Assembly: GCF_019059575.1 (NCBI RefSeq)
Contig: NW_024881837.1
Span: 464,501-528,500, forward strand
Source: Amphibalanus amphitrite
Taxonomy: Eukaryota; Arthropoda; Thecostraca; Balanomorpha; Balanidae
Length of the DNA: 64,000 nucleotides
Direction of reading: 5' to 3'
The translations under genes and the position numbers were made by a program. The notes under the pieces were generated by a model. It was not told where the DNA came from. It saw only the letters and a program-made list of their open reading frames with translations, and ran no database searches. Shown here in pieces: positions 29,234 to 42,273 of this stretch. Each line of letters begins with the position of its first letter. The stretch's first letter is position 1.

Positions 29234-30990
29234 CACTATTATCCCTTTGCTGAGGACAGAAAAACACAATGCATGTCAGTTGTCACTTCCATTTTGCTTC
29301 ATAATGTTAGTGATGATCATCGTAAAATATCTTGACAACAAACTACTTGACTTACTTTTTAAATTTACCTTTTATATAGCTTTACTTTTGCCTCACTTTA
29401 ATGTCTATCTATACCATTATTGTCTAATACCATTATATCATTATACCACTATTGATACACTTCAATTATCCATGCATTTTGTACGCCACACTGAGAGAAC
29501 ATGTAAATATAAAATAATAATGATAAAAGCTGATGTGAAAAATAGTATCAGGCATGAGCCAACCTAACTGTAACTGATGAGTTCACATTAGCAATTATTT
29601 TTGCAGTTGGTTTGACTTGTAGGAGACATAAGTAAATAAAAATATTTGCAGCACATGTTATTTCAGTTAAACTGGCCACTGCAATTAAAAAAACTTATTT
29701 TGTCCAACTTTTATCATATCCCCACCATTCACAAACTCCCTCCTTCCTTCCTTAACAAAACACCAATTCAGCAGTAGTAAGTTTCACTGTAATTTATGTG
29801 TAACGTAACTACTTCATGCCTGGTATCTTTTGAAATTCAAAGCAACATAACATAAATTCATGGGTTTTCCCTCATATTCATGGCATAGAACATGGTTATG
29901 GGTTTTCCAATGTTGCCTTACAGTTAAAGTGGCCACCAGTCTTAGTTAGGATGGTCGGGTTTCTTTAATGCAGGGTAATTAGGCCGCCACCCTCCTCACG
30001 AGGCCAGTTATGTGTTTGGGCCACTAAAAAAAAAAAACATGACAGGATCTCTAGCTTGAGATAGTTGAGACCATACTGGGCTGTAGGTAAACAGTAGATT
30101 GAGATGCTTTTTCAGTGATTTGGGAGCAAAAAATTGTCCTGAAAAGAGTGGGGAAGAGAAGGAAATAATTTTCATATGGATATGCATTTATCAAATATTA
30201 TTGTTTTCAATGGACAACCAAATTCAAATTCTGATTTCAATTTGTGGTATCATCCGAATTCCTACAAAATGCAAAACAAACGTAAGCTCGAGCATTGGTG
30301 AAAAGCAATAGCCTAATACCTACCTTTTTCACCACTGTGTTTATCAAATTTATGACCTTATTTCATGTAATTCATGCAGAGTTTATGACAAAATTGAGAC
30401 AAAAAGTAGGTAGGTACATTTTTGTATTTGACAGTCTTTGTATTTGACTATTGTAGCTAGAGCGCCATAATTGTGTTACCCCAAAATAGTTGTGGTTCTA
30501 AAACGCAGCCTAAAACCTACCAGGCCTTGAAGCATGCGAAAAACGCTGCGCTAGCACAAATCAGGAGCTTTTACGGCTCAACGATCACCCTAGACGAAGA
30601 TATTCCATTTCTCGCTCCGAAAAGAGTGCCTTGCAGAGGAATGTGTGCCTTGCACAGGAATGCAGCCACGTCATCGTCAGCCAATCAGCATGCTGCTTAC
30701 AGCTAATGCAGCATGCGTAGGTTTGAACTACGCAATATGATTGGTCAACGCGTAATGAGCTTCCGCGTCAAACATTATTTTACCTAGAATATAGTTCGTC
30801 CTATATTAAAATATAGAAAATAATTGTTTTTACAAAAAGGTTTTATTTTATTTTCTGATCATTTTGAGCATAAAAAATCGTAAATCCATAGCAAAATACT
30901 AATTTCAGGAAAGTGAACTGTTTGAACTGTTGAAAGTAATGTGTATGGTCTAAACATATTGCAGGTAACCGGTTGGTATACTAAATCAAA
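29234..30990. other. Intergenic region upstream of STX17
   Basis: AT-rich, with no coding exon recognised. The STX17 promoter should lie at its left end, but I see no clear TATA or initiator motif. Confidence 0.4.
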
Positions 30991-31019
30991 TGCTATTGGT
31001 ATAAAAATGAAAACTAAAA

Positions 31020-31360
31020 ATGTGTAGCCGCCAAACAAGCGATTTCTCACCAGTGGCGGCGGATTCGATTTTGGCGTGGGGGGGCAAGATCCCAGTCGAG
31101 ATGATGTCATAGGCGGATCCAGAAAGGCGTTTTCGAATTTCGACGCTGTAGGGGACATACCCCCCCAAAAAAAGTGTCCAAAATCCAAAAGCTCCTCGGA
31201 TTTCGATTCCTTACTGCTGAACAGTATAAAAAAAAAACTGATAAAAATGTTATTATTAGGAAACGTAAGGTACGTTTTGTCTATTTCGGGCGATGTAGGG
31301 GCCAGGGGGAGGGGGAGTAAATATTTGCTTTAAATGCCCGCTCCCTGGATCCGCCAGTTA
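31020..31360. mobile_element. Nested transposon fragments with GGCGGATCCAG termini
   Basis: GGCGGATCCAG (31112) and its reverse complement (ending 31355) enclose about 240 bp. The word GATGTCATA/ACG occurs on both outer sides. A further GGCGGATTCGATTTTGG fragment lies just left. Fragments of the same style appear at 41945-42180 and 47770-47870. Confidence 0.5.
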
Positions 31361-33001
31361 AAACGATGTCATAACGCATTTCGTATTGCTGTATTAGAAA
31401 AAAAGCTCCGATGGGAAAAAATTGTGCCATAACCCGATCGCATATCAGATGTTGAAGAACGGTGCCAAACCTTTTTAAGTAGGCGAGCACTACTCTTCAA
31501 TGAGGTAACTCGTTACCATTTCCTCTGTTCATTTTACGTTGGATTTTCGTTTAACTTCCTTTAAAAAGTATTTCTGAGACAGATATCAACTGAAACTAGC
31601 TCACAGCGGGAGGAGACCGCTCAAACATTCAGAGACAGTCGGTCGCATCTAAACCTATTGGGACAGCGACCCGCCAGAAACCCTCCCCAAGGCAGTAGTT
31701 CGCCAACTAAGCTCACCGAGACGGGCTGTCTCGATGGGTTTATCCTACAGTAATTAGTAAACCCACAGCAAGGCTTAACTAAGGCCCAAACGCTCGTCAA
31801 GCTGGGAACGGAGGGCTGAGGTGAGGGAGTCGAGCAGCGGACTAGCGGTGAAGGAATTCGGTGAACTGGATGCAGAAGCTCTGGGGGGGGGGGCGTTTCT
31901 TTATTAGGACTTAAGGGTGCGCTGACTGCGGTAAGGTCCAAATTATCACACCAAATTTTACCACGACATCTACCGGTTCAGGCACTCGAGAATCAGCGGC
32001 CAGTGATATCTGCAAAGGCGAAGCATTTCCAACCCAGCTTCAGCCTAGTGTGGGCGCCTCAGGTGGCTTTAATTACAGTTGCACATACCAAACGACCTCA
32101 GTGCAGCCAGTCTGTCGCCGAAACCATTCGGAACAGACTTCAACGAAAAGTGAGACAAGGTTAGTGCTATCGGTAAGTGCCATTATAGACTTGGACCCCG
32201 TTGGCTTGACCCACTGGAAGGTGGTAGTTATCGGACGCTGCGGGGCATACTCATTACTCATTTTTCCAAAATGCCTTAGATTTTGCTTTCGTGTTCGATG
32301 CTCTGTATTTTATAGCCAGCCTTTAGCCAGAGGGGGCCCCACTAATGATTAGTGCCCTAACCCTCAAAAGTTTCCAACGTTAATTCTAACTTATTTAATA
32401 GTGAATACTGAAATAAAGCGGATACTGAACTGAGTGAACATCCAGTTTTTACACTGGCCCCACACAAGCCTCCGAATGCCCAAAGCAGATATCTGATGAC
32501 TGGCCTTTGGGTGTCATACCGTGCATTTGTCAATGTGGTCAATGTGTACGACCTCGGCGTTTACCATTTTACTTGCACTGGAAACTGCATGCGCTCGAAA
32601 AAATCAGGGGAGTGGCTTATTACGAGCGCTCATCAGTCCTAACTACCCGCAGGCGAATGGCTAGCCCTTCCGTCTCCGCTCGCTTGCGATTTGGCATTCA
32701 TGTAGGTACAAAATAGCGGCAAACGACCACTGAGTGTGTGAGTTGCGTCTCTTGCACACTTAAAATATCTCTAAATCGCATCTGAAACGACAAAAAATGC
32801 TATAAATCGGAAATGGTTAGCATTTACACATATTCAAAAGGCACCGTTGGACAAACTGTAGGAGTGCATAGCTGCACTATCAGGCTATGGAAATTTTCCT
32901 CATGTTTAGGGCACAAATTATGGAGGGGCAAGAATATACGTTTGTCCCTCCTCCAGAAGTTTCTTAGGGAACGATGCCTCCTCTGCCACCCCGTATCCGT
33001 C
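31361..33001. other. Intergenic region left of the satellite foldback
   Basis: I see no supported gene. Open frames here are short and show no family motifs. Confidence 0.4.
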
Positions 33002-33128
33002 ATGTGCGTGAAGTTGGCGTCGGATTCGGATTCGTATTCAGCGTCGAGTACCGAATCACTTGAAAACGTCATATCTGGTCAATTCGGGGACGGGGAGCAC
33101 GAATATGACATTAATTTTGCCCTAGCAG

Positions 33129-34428
33129 GTATCCCTTATCCCTTAATCGTCCCTTAAACGACGGGGCGCGCCAAAAGTGCCTCAGGGGTTCTTCCGATCG
33201 CGAAAAGAATGGTCCCAGGCGATTCCCCGGGTCGATATCTAGCCGCACCACCACTAACTTCACACGTGCCTCATATCCCTTATCCCTTAATCGTCCCTTA
33301 AATGACGGGGCGCGCCAAAAGTGCCTCAGGGGCTCTTCCGATCGCGAAAATAATGGTCCCAGGCGATTCCCCGGGTCGATATCTAGCCGCACCACCACTA
33401 ACTTCACACGTGCCTCATATCCCTTATCCCTTAATCGTCCCTTAAATGACGGGGCGCGCCAAAAGTGCCTCAGGGGTTCTTCTGATCGCGAAAAGAATGG
33501 TCCCAGGCGATTCCCCGGGTCGATATCTAGCCGCACCACCACTAACTTCACACGTGCCTCATATCCCTTATCCCTTAATCGTCCCTTAAATGACGGGGCG
33601 CGCCAAAAGTGCCTCAGGGGTTCTTCCGATCGCGAAAAGAATGGTCCCAGGCGATTCCCCGGGTCGATATCTAGCCGCACCACCACTAACTTCACACGTG
33701 CCTCATATCCCTTATCCCTTAATCGTCCCTTAAATGACGGGGCGCGCCAAAAGTGCCTCAGGGGTTCTTCCGATCGCGAAAAGAATGGTCCCAGGCGATT
33801 CCCCGGGTCGATATCTAGCCGCACCACCACTAACTTCACACGTGCCTCATATCCCTTATCCCTTAATCGTCCCTTAAATGACGGGGCGCGCCAAAAGTGC
33901 CTCAGGGGTTCTTCCGATCGCGAAAAGAATGGTCCCAGGCGATTCCCCGGGTCGATATCTAGCCGCACCACCACTAACTTCACACGTGCCTCATATCCCT
34001 TATCCCTTAATCGTCCCTTAAATGACGGGGCGCGCCAAAAGTGCCTCAGGGGCTCTTCCGATCGCGAAAATAATGGTCCCAGGCGATTCCCCGGGTCGAT
34101 ATCTAGCCGCACCACCACTAACTTCACACGTGCCTCATATCCCTTATCCCTTAATCGTCCCTTAAATGACGGGGCGCGCCAAAAGTGCCTCAGGGGCTCT
34201 TCCGATCGCGAAAATAATGGTCCCAGGCGATTCCCCGGGTCGATATCTTGCCGCACCACCACTAACTTCACACGTGCCTCATATCCCTTATCCCTTAATC
34301 GTCCCTTAAATGACGGGGCGCGCCAAAAGTGCCTCAGGGGTTCTTCCGATCGCGAAAATAATGGTCCCAGGCAATTCCCCGGGTCGATATCTAGCCGCAC
34401 CACCACTAACTTCACACGTGCCTCACAT
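33129..34428 (-). repeat. 144-bp satellite, left outer block (about 9 units, minus orientation)
   Basis: The units read on the minus strand. The innermost two carry private variants (a Cys codon for Arg, then a Gln codon for Leu in the frame used for comparison). The same variants recur at the start of the right outer block, so the outer arms are copies of each other. The left arm has one unit more. Confidence 0.92.
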
Positions 34429-37400
34429 CACATAAGGGATAAGGGATATGAGGCACGTGTGAAGTTAGTGGTGGTGCGGCTAGATATCGACCCGGGGAAT
34501 CGCCTGGGACCATTCTTTTCGCGATCGGAAGAACCCCTGAGGCACTTTTGGCGCGCCCCGTCATTTAAGGGACGATTAAGGGATAAGGGATATGAGGCAC
34601 GTGTGAAGTTAGTGGTGGTGCGGCTAGATATCGACCCGGGGAATCGCCTGGGACCATTCTTTTCGCGATCGGAAGAACCCCTGAGGCACTTTTGGCGCGC
34701 CCCGTCATTTAAGGGACGATTAAGGGATAAGGGATATGAGGCACGTGTGAAGTTAGTGGTGGTGCGGCTAGATATCGACCCGGGGAATCGCCTGGGACCA
34801 TTATTTTCGCGATCGGAAGAGCCCCTGAGGCACTTTTGGCGCGCCCCGTCATTTAAGGGACGATTAAGGGATAAGGGATATGAGGCACGTGTGAAGTTAG
34901 TGGTGGTGCGGCTAGATATCGACCCGGGGAATCGCCTGGGACCATTATTTTCGCGATCGGAAGAGCCCCTGAGGCACTTTTGGCGCGCCCCGTCATTTAA
35001 GGGACGATTAAGGGATAAGGGATATGAGGCACGTGTGAAGTTAGTGGTGGTGCGGCTAGATATCGACCCGGGGAATCGCCTGGGACCATTATTTTCGCGA
35101 TCGGAAGAACCCCTGAGGCACTTTTGGCGCGCCCCGTCATTTAAGGGACGATTAAGGGATAAGGGATATGAGGTACGTGTGAAGTTAGTGGTGGTGCGGC
35201 TAGATATCGACCCGGGGAATCGCCTGGGACCATTCTTTTCGCCATCGGAAGAACCCCTGAGGCACTTTTGGCGCGCCCCGTCATTTAAGGGACGATTAAG
35301 GGATAAGGGATATGAGGCACGTGTGAAGTTAGTGGTGGTGCGGCTAGATATCGACCCGGGGAATCGCCTGGGACCATTATTTTCGCGATCAGAAGAACCC
35401 CTGAGGCACTTTTGGCGCGCCCCGTCATTTAAGGGACGATTAAGGGATAAGGGATATGAGGCACGTGTGAAGTTAGTGGTGGTGCGGCTAGATATCGACC
35501 CGGGGAATCGCCTGGGACCATTCTTTTCGCGATCGGAAGAACCCCTGAGGCACTTTTGGCGCGCCCCGTCATTTAAGGGACGATTAAGGGATAAGGGATA
35601 TGAGGCACGTGTGAAGTTAGTGGTGGTGCGGCTAGATATCGACCCGGGGAATCGCCTGGGACCATTATTTTCGCGATCGGAAGAGCCCCTGAGGCACTTT
35701 TGGCGCGCCCCGTCATTTAAGGGACGATTAAGGGATAAGGGATATGAGGCACGTGTGAAGTTAGTGGTGGTGCGGCTAGATATCGACCCGGGGAATCGCC
35801 TGGGACCATTCTTTTCGCGATCGGAAGAACCCCTGAGGCACTTTTGGCGCGCCCCGTCATTTAAGGGACGATTAAGGGATAAGGGATATGAGGCACGTGT
35901 GAAGTTAGTGGTGGTGCGGCTAGATATCGACCCGGGGAATCGCCTGGGACCATTCTTTTCGCGATCGGAAGAACCCTTGAGGCACTTTTGGCGCGCCCCG
36001 TCATTTAAGGGACGATTAAGGGATAAGGGATATGAGGCACGTGTGAAGTTAGTGGTGGTGCGGCTAGATATCGACCCGGGGAATCGCCTGGGACCATTCT
36101 TTTCGCGATCGGAAGAACCCCTGAGGCACTTTTGGCGCGCCCCGTCATTTAAGGGACGATTAAGGGATAAGGGATATGAGGCACGTGTGAAGTTAGTGGT
36201 GGTGCGGCTAGATATCGACCCGGGGAATCGCCTGGGACCATTATTTTCGCGATCAGAAGAACCCCTGAGGCACTTTTGGCGCGCCCCGTCATTTAAGGGA
36301 CGATTAAGGGATAAGGGATATGAGGCACGTGTGAAGTTAGTGGTGGTGCGGCTAGATATCGACCCGGGGAATCGCCTGGGACCATTATTTTCGCGATCGG
36401 AAGAGCCCCTGAGGCACTTTTGGCGCGCCCCGTCATTTAAGGGACGATTAAGGGATAAGGGATATGAGGCACGTGTGAAGTTAGTGGTGGTGCGGCTAGA
36501 TATCGACCCGGGGAATCGCCTGGGACCATTCTTTTCGCGATCGGAAGAACCCCTGAGGCACTTTTGGCGCGCCCCGTCATTTAAGGGACGATTAAGGGAT
36601 AAGGGATATGAGGCACGTGTGAAGTTAGTGGTGGTGCGGCTAGATATCGACCCGGGGAATCGCCTGGGACCATTCTTTTCGCGATCGGAAGAACCCCTGA
36701 GGCACTTTTGGCGCGCCCCGTCATTTAAGGGACGATTAAGGGATAAGGGATATGAGGCACGTGTGAAGTTAGTGGTGGTGCGGCTAGATATCGACCCGGG
36801 GAATCGCCTGGGACCATTCTTTTCGCGATCGGAAGAACCCCTGAGGCACTTTTGGCGCGCCCCGTCATTTAAGGGACGATTAAGGGATAAGGGATATGAG
36901 GCACGTGTGAAGTTAGTGGTGGTGCGGCTAGATATCGACCCGGGGAATCGCCTGGGACCATTCTTTTCGCGATCGGAAGAACCCCTGAGGCACTTTTGGC
37001 GCGCCCCGTCATTTAAGGGACGATTAAGGGATAAGGGATATGAGGCACGTGTGAAGTTAGTGGTGGTGCGGCTAGATATCGACCCGGGGAATCGCCTGGG
37101 ACCATTATTTTCGCGATCAGAAGAACCCCTGAGGCACTTTTGGCGCGCCCCGTCATTTAAGGGACGATTAAGGGATAAGGGATATGAGGCACGTGTGAAG
37201 TTAGTGGTGGTGCGGCTAGATATCGACCCGGGGAATCGCCTGGGACCATTCTTTTCGCGATCGGAAGAACCCCTGAGGCACTTTTGGCGCGCCCCGTCAT
37301 TTAAGGGACGATTAAGGGATAAGGGATATGAGGCACGTGTGAAGTTAGTGGTGGTGCGGCTAGATATCGACCCGGGGAATCGCCTGGGACCATTCTTTTC

Positions 37401-38794
37401 GCGATCGGAAGAACCCTTGAGGCACTTTTGGCGCGCCCCGTCATTTAAGGGACGATTAAGGGATAAGGGATATGAGGCACGTGTGAAGTTAGTGGTGGTG
37501 CGGCTAGATATCGACCCGGGGAATCGCCTGGGACCATTCTTTTCGCGATCGGAAGAACCCCTGAGGCACTTTTGGCGCGCCCCGTCATTTAAGGGACGAT
37601 TAAGGGATAAGGGATATGAGGCACGTGTGAAGTTAGTGGTGGTGCGGCTAGATATCGACCCGGGGAATCGCCTGGGACCATTATTTTCGCGATCAGAAGA
37701 ACCCCTGAGGCACTTTTGGCGCGCCCCGTCATTTAAGGGACGATTAAGGGATAAGGGATATGAGGCACGTGTGAAGTTAGTGGTGGTGCGGCTAGATATC
37801 GACCCGGGGAATCGCCTGGGACCATTCTTTTCGCGATCGGAAGAGCCCCTGAGGCACTTTTGGCGCGCCCCGTCATTTAAGGGACGATTAAGGGATAAGG
37901 GATATGAGGCACGTGTGAAGTTAGTGGTGGTGCGGCTAGATATCGACCCGGGGAATCGCCTGGGACCATTCTTTTCGCGATCGGAAGAACCCCTGAGGCA
38001 CTTTTGGCGCGCCCCGTCATTTAAGGGACGATTAAGGGATAAGGGATATGAGGCACGTGTGAAGTTAGTGGTGGTGCGGCTAGATATCGACCCGGGGAAT
38101 CGCCTGGGACCATTCTTTTCGCGATCGGAAGAACCCCTGAGGCACTTTTGGCGCGCCCCGTCATTTAAGGGACGATTAAGGGATAAGGGATATGAGGCAC
38201 GTGTGAAGTTAGTGGTGGTGCGGCTAGATATCGACCCGGGGAATCGCCTGGGACCATTCTTTTCGCGATCGGAAGAACCCCTGAGGCACTTTTGGCGCGC
38301 CCCGTCATTTAAGGGACGATTAAGGGATAAGGGATATGAGGCACGTGTGAAGTTAGTGGTGGTGCGGCTAGATATCGACCCGGGGAATCGCCTGGGACCA
38401 TTCTTTTCGCGATCGGAAGAACCCCTGAGGCACTTTTGGCGCGCCCCGTCATTTAAGGGACGATTAAGGGATAAGGGATATGAGGCACGTGTGAAGTTAG
38501 TGGTGGTGCGGCTAGATATCGACCCGGGGAATCGCCTGGGACCATTCTTTTCGCGATCGGAAGAACCCCTGAGGCACTTTTGGCGCGCCCCGTCATTTAA
38601 GGGACGATTAAGGGATAAGGGATATGAGGCACGTGTGAAGTTAGTGGTGGTGCGGCTAGATATCGACCCGGGGAATCGCCTGGGACCATTATTTTCGCGA
38701 TCAGAAGAACCCCTGAGGCACTTTTGGCGCGCCCCGTCATTTAAGGGACGATTAAGGGATAAGGGATATGAGGCACGTGTGAAGTTAGTGGTGG
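34429..38794 (+). repeat. 144-bp satellite, large central block (about 30 units, plus orientation)
   Basis: Units differ at a few sites only (TTCTTTTC/TTATTTTC, GAACCC/GAGCCC, CGATCGG/CGATCAG). Runs of identical variant order recur, for example about 35740-36300 and 36900-37740, showing recent block duplication. The unit is a multiple of three without stops, so one frame stays open for 1465 codons. I do not regard it as a gene. Confidence 0.95.
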
Positions 38795-40340
38795 CTCAGG
38801 GGTTCTTCCGATCGCGAAAAGAATGGTCCCAGGCGATTCCCCGGGTCGATATCTAGCCGCACCACCACTAACTTCACACGTGCCTCATATCCCTTATCCC
38901 TTAATCGTCCCTTAAATGACGGGGCGCGCCAAAAGTGCCTCAGGGGTTCTTCTGATCGCGAAAATAATGGTCCCAGGCGATTCCCCGGGTCGATATCTAG
39001 CCGCACCACCACTAACTTCACACGTGCCTCATATCCCTTATCCCTTAATCGTCCCTTAAATGACGGGGCGCGCCAAAAGTGCCTCAGGGGTTCTTCCGAT
39101 CGCGAAAAGAATGGTCCCAGGCGATTCCCCGGGTCGATATCTAGCCGCACCACCACTAACTTCACACGTGCCTCATATCCCTTATCCCTTAATCGTCCCT
39201 TAAATGACGGGGCGCGCCAAAAGTGCCTCAGGGGTTCTTCCGATCGCGAAAAGAATGGTCCCAGGCGATTCCCCGGGTCGATATCTAGCCGCACCACCAC
39301 TAACTTCACACGTGCCTCATATCCCTTATCCCTTAATCGTCCCTTAAATGACGGGGCGCGCCAAAAGTGCCTCAGGGGTTCTTCCGATCGCGAAAAGAAT
39401 GGTCCCAGGCGATTCCCCGGGTCGATATCTAGCCGCACCACCACTAACTTCACACGTGCCTCATATCCCTTATCCCTTAATCGTCCCTTAAATGACGGGG
39501 CGCGCCAAAAGTGCCTCAGGGGTTCTTCCGATCGCGAAAAGAATGGTCCCAGGCGATTCCCCGGGTCGATATCTAGCCGCACCACCACTAACTTCACACG
39601 TGCCTCATATCCCTTATCCCTTAATCGTCCCTTAAATGACGGGGCGCGCCAAAAGTGCCTCAGGGGTTCTTCCGATCGCGAAAAGAATGGTCCCAGGCGA
39701 TTCCCCGGGTCGATATCTAGCCGCACCACCACTAACTTCACACGTGCCTCATATCCCTTATCCCTTAATCGTCCCTTAAATGACGGGGCGCGCCAAAAGT
39801 GCCTCAGGGGCTCTTCCGATCGCGAAAATAATGGTCCCAGGCGATTCCCCGGGTCGATATCTAGCCGCACCACCACTAACTTCACACGTGCCTCATATCC
39901 CTTATCCCTTAATCGTCCCTTAAATGACGGGGCGCGCCAAAAGTGCCTCAGGGGTTCTTCCGATCGCGAAAAGAATGGTCCCAGGCGATTCCCCGGGTCG
40001 ATATCTAGCCGCACCACCACTAACTTCACACGTGCCTCATATCCCTTATCCCTTAATCGTCCCTTAAATGACGGGGCGCGCCAAAAGTGCCTCAGGGGTT
40101 CTTCCGATCGCGAAAAGAATGGTCCCAGGCGATTCCCCGGGTCGATATCTAGCCGCACCACCACTAACTTCACACGTGCCTCATATCCCTTATCCCTTAA
40201 TCGTCCCTTAAATGACGGGGCGCGCCAAAAGTGCCTCAGGGGTTCTTCCGATCGCGAAAAGAATGGTCCCAGGCGATTCCCCGGGTCGATATCTAGCCGC
40301 ACCACCACTAACTTCACACGTGCCTCATATCCCTTATCCC
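38795..40340 (-). repeat. 144-bp satellite, inner inverted block (about 10.7 units)
   Basis: The orientation flips in mid-unit at about 38794 (GTTAGTGGTGG joined to CTCAGGGGTTC). It flips back at 40336-40350 through TTATGTGATGTGAGGC. That junction is the mirror of the one at 34424-34440. Confidence 0.92.
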
Positions 40341-41500
40341 TTATGTGATGTGAGGCACGTGTGAAGTTAGTGGTGGTGCGGCTAGATATCGACCCGGGGA
40401 ATTGCCTGGGACCATTATTTTCGCGATCGGAAGAACCCCTGAGGCACTTTTGGCGCGCCCCGTCATTTAAGGGACGATTAAGGGATAAGGGATATGAGGC
40501 ACGTGTGAAGTTAGTGGTGGTGCGGCAAGATATCGACCCGGGGAATCGCCTGGGACCATTATTTTCGCGATCGGAAGAGCCCCTGAGGCACTTTTGGCGC
40601 GCCCCGTCATTTAAGGGACGATTAAGGGATAAGGGATATGAGGCACGTGTGAAGTTAGTGGTGGTGCGGCTAGATATCGACCCGGGGAATCGCCTGGGAC
40701 CATTATTTTCGCGATCGGAAGAGCCCCTGAGGCACTTTTGGCGCGCCCCGTCATTTAAGGGACGATTAAGGGATAAGGGATATGAGGCACGTGTGAAGTT
40801 AGTGGTGGTGCGGCTAGATATCGACCCGGGGAATCGCCTGGGACCATTCTTTTCGCGATCGGAAGAACCCCTGAGGCACTTTTGGCGCGCCCCGTCATTT
40901 AAGGGACGATTAAGGGATAAGGGATATGAGGCACGTGTGAAGTTAGTGGTGGTGCGGCTAGATATCGACCCGGGGAATCGCCTGGGACCATTCTTTTCGC
41001 GATCGGAAGAACCCCTGAGGCACTTTTGGCGCGCCCCGTCATTTAAGGGACGATTAAGGGATAAGGGATATGAGGCACGTGTGAAGTTAGTGGTGGTGCG
41101 GCTAGATATCGACCCGGGGAATCGCCTGGGACCATTCTTTTCGCGATCGGAAGAACCCCTGAGGCACTTTTGGCGCGCCCCGTCATTTAAGGGACGATTA
41201 AGGGATAAGGGATATGAGGCACGTGTGAAGTTAGTGGTGGTGCGGCTAGATATCGACCCGGGGAATCGCCTGGGACCATTATTTTCGCGATCAGAAGAAC
41301 CCCTGAGGCACTTTTGGCGCGCCCCGTCATTTAAGGGACGATTAAGGGATAAGGGATATGAGGCACGTGTGAAGTTAGTGGTGGTGCGGCTAGATATCGA
41401 CCCGGGGAATCGCCTGGGACCATTCTTTTCGCGATCGGAAGAACCCCTGAGGCACTTTTGGCGCGCCCCGTCGTTTAAGGGACGATTAAGGGATAAGGGA
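40341..41500 (+). repeat. 144-bp satellite, right outer block (about 8 units, plus orientation)
   Basis: It mirrors the left outer block, including private variants and the outermost CGTTTAAGG variant. It is one unit shorter. Confidence 0.92.
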
Positions 41501-41673
41501 TACCTGCTAGGGCAAAATTAATGTCATATTCGTGCTCCCCGTCCCCGAATTGACCAGATATGACGTTTTCAAGTGATTCGGTACTCGACGCTGAATACGA
41601 ATCCGAATCCGACGCCAACTTCACGCACATGTATCCGTCGCCCCTGTTACAAGCGGTCACTGAAGGCCTGGGT

Positions 41674-42273
41674 CAGCGCTGCCAGATTTGGAGGATTTCC
41701 GCAAATCTGGAGGATTTTGAACTCAATGAGCGGACAAAGTTCGCTTTTGGAGGATTTTTTATTCTGGAGGAAAATCTGGAGGATTTGTCGCCCGATTATT
41801 ATATTCAATTTCATGGAAAATATAATAAAATAATAAACTAAAAAGGCATTTTCCTGCCCAGCGTCACCCTACCCGTTAGGATATATCACGTCCTTTATCA
41901 CCGAATGTCTCAGTCTGTAGCTATATCTACGAGGGTACCAAACTACTGGCGGATCTGAGGGGGACATTTGGGGCAAATGCCCCCGGCCCCCCTGCAGCGC
42001 CCGAAATCGACGAAAATTTTCTTTTTTTTTAGGATAAAACGAAAACTAAACAACTTTTATAAGAAAAAGTATCTTTAAAAAAAAAACTGCACAGCAGTGC
42101 GAAAGGATTCGAAATCTGATGAGTTTTTAGAATTTGGTGAAACTTTTTTGGGGGTATTGCACCCCGCAGCGTCCAAGACCGCCTTTCTATATCTACCAAT
42201 AGGATTTGGAGGAATCTGGAGGATTTTTGTAACTGATCTGGAGGATTACAGCCTTCCCCATCTGGCAGCACTG
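41674..42273. mobile_element. hAT-type MITE, 600 bp
   Basis: The termini are CAGCGCTGCCAGAT and, inverted, CAGTGCTGCCAGAT, fitting the CAGNG start of hAT elements. The 8-bp GCCTGGGT flanks both ends (41666-41673 and 42274-42281). Repeated GGAGGATTT words lie near both ends. A fragment with GGCGGATCTGAGGGGG (about 41945-42180) appears nested inside. No transposase. Confidence 0.85.

Larger units (their letters stand above)
33002..41630. mobile_element. Satellite foldback transposon (FB/MULE-like), 8.6 kb
   Basis: Exact inverted termini begin ATGTGCGTGAAGTTGGCG at 33002 and end with its reverse complement at 41630. The outer ~125 bp are unique sequence present in both arms. GTATCCGTC flanks the element directly (32993-33001 and 41631-41639), a 9-bp target duplication. 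The rest is a 144-bp tandem satellite in four blocks of alternating orientation. A 9-bp duplication with long, internally repetitive inverted arms is the pattern of Drosophila FB elements, mobilised by a Mutator-like transposase. No transposase gene is present in this copy, so it would be non-autonomous. Confidence 0.85.

Noticed and set aside
32993-33001. 8-bp duplication (GTATCCGT) implying a hAT origin of the big foldback
   Set aside because: The match extends to a ninth base on both sides and the termini lack the CAGNG start, so a 9-bp MULE/FB-type duplication fits better.
33111-41521. Very long open frames (434, 1465, 510 and 386 codons) of a 48-residue repeat
   Set aside because: They are one frame of the 144-bp satellite, present on whichever strand the block faces, with no unique start, end, promoter or domain. 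Treated as repeat, not as genes.
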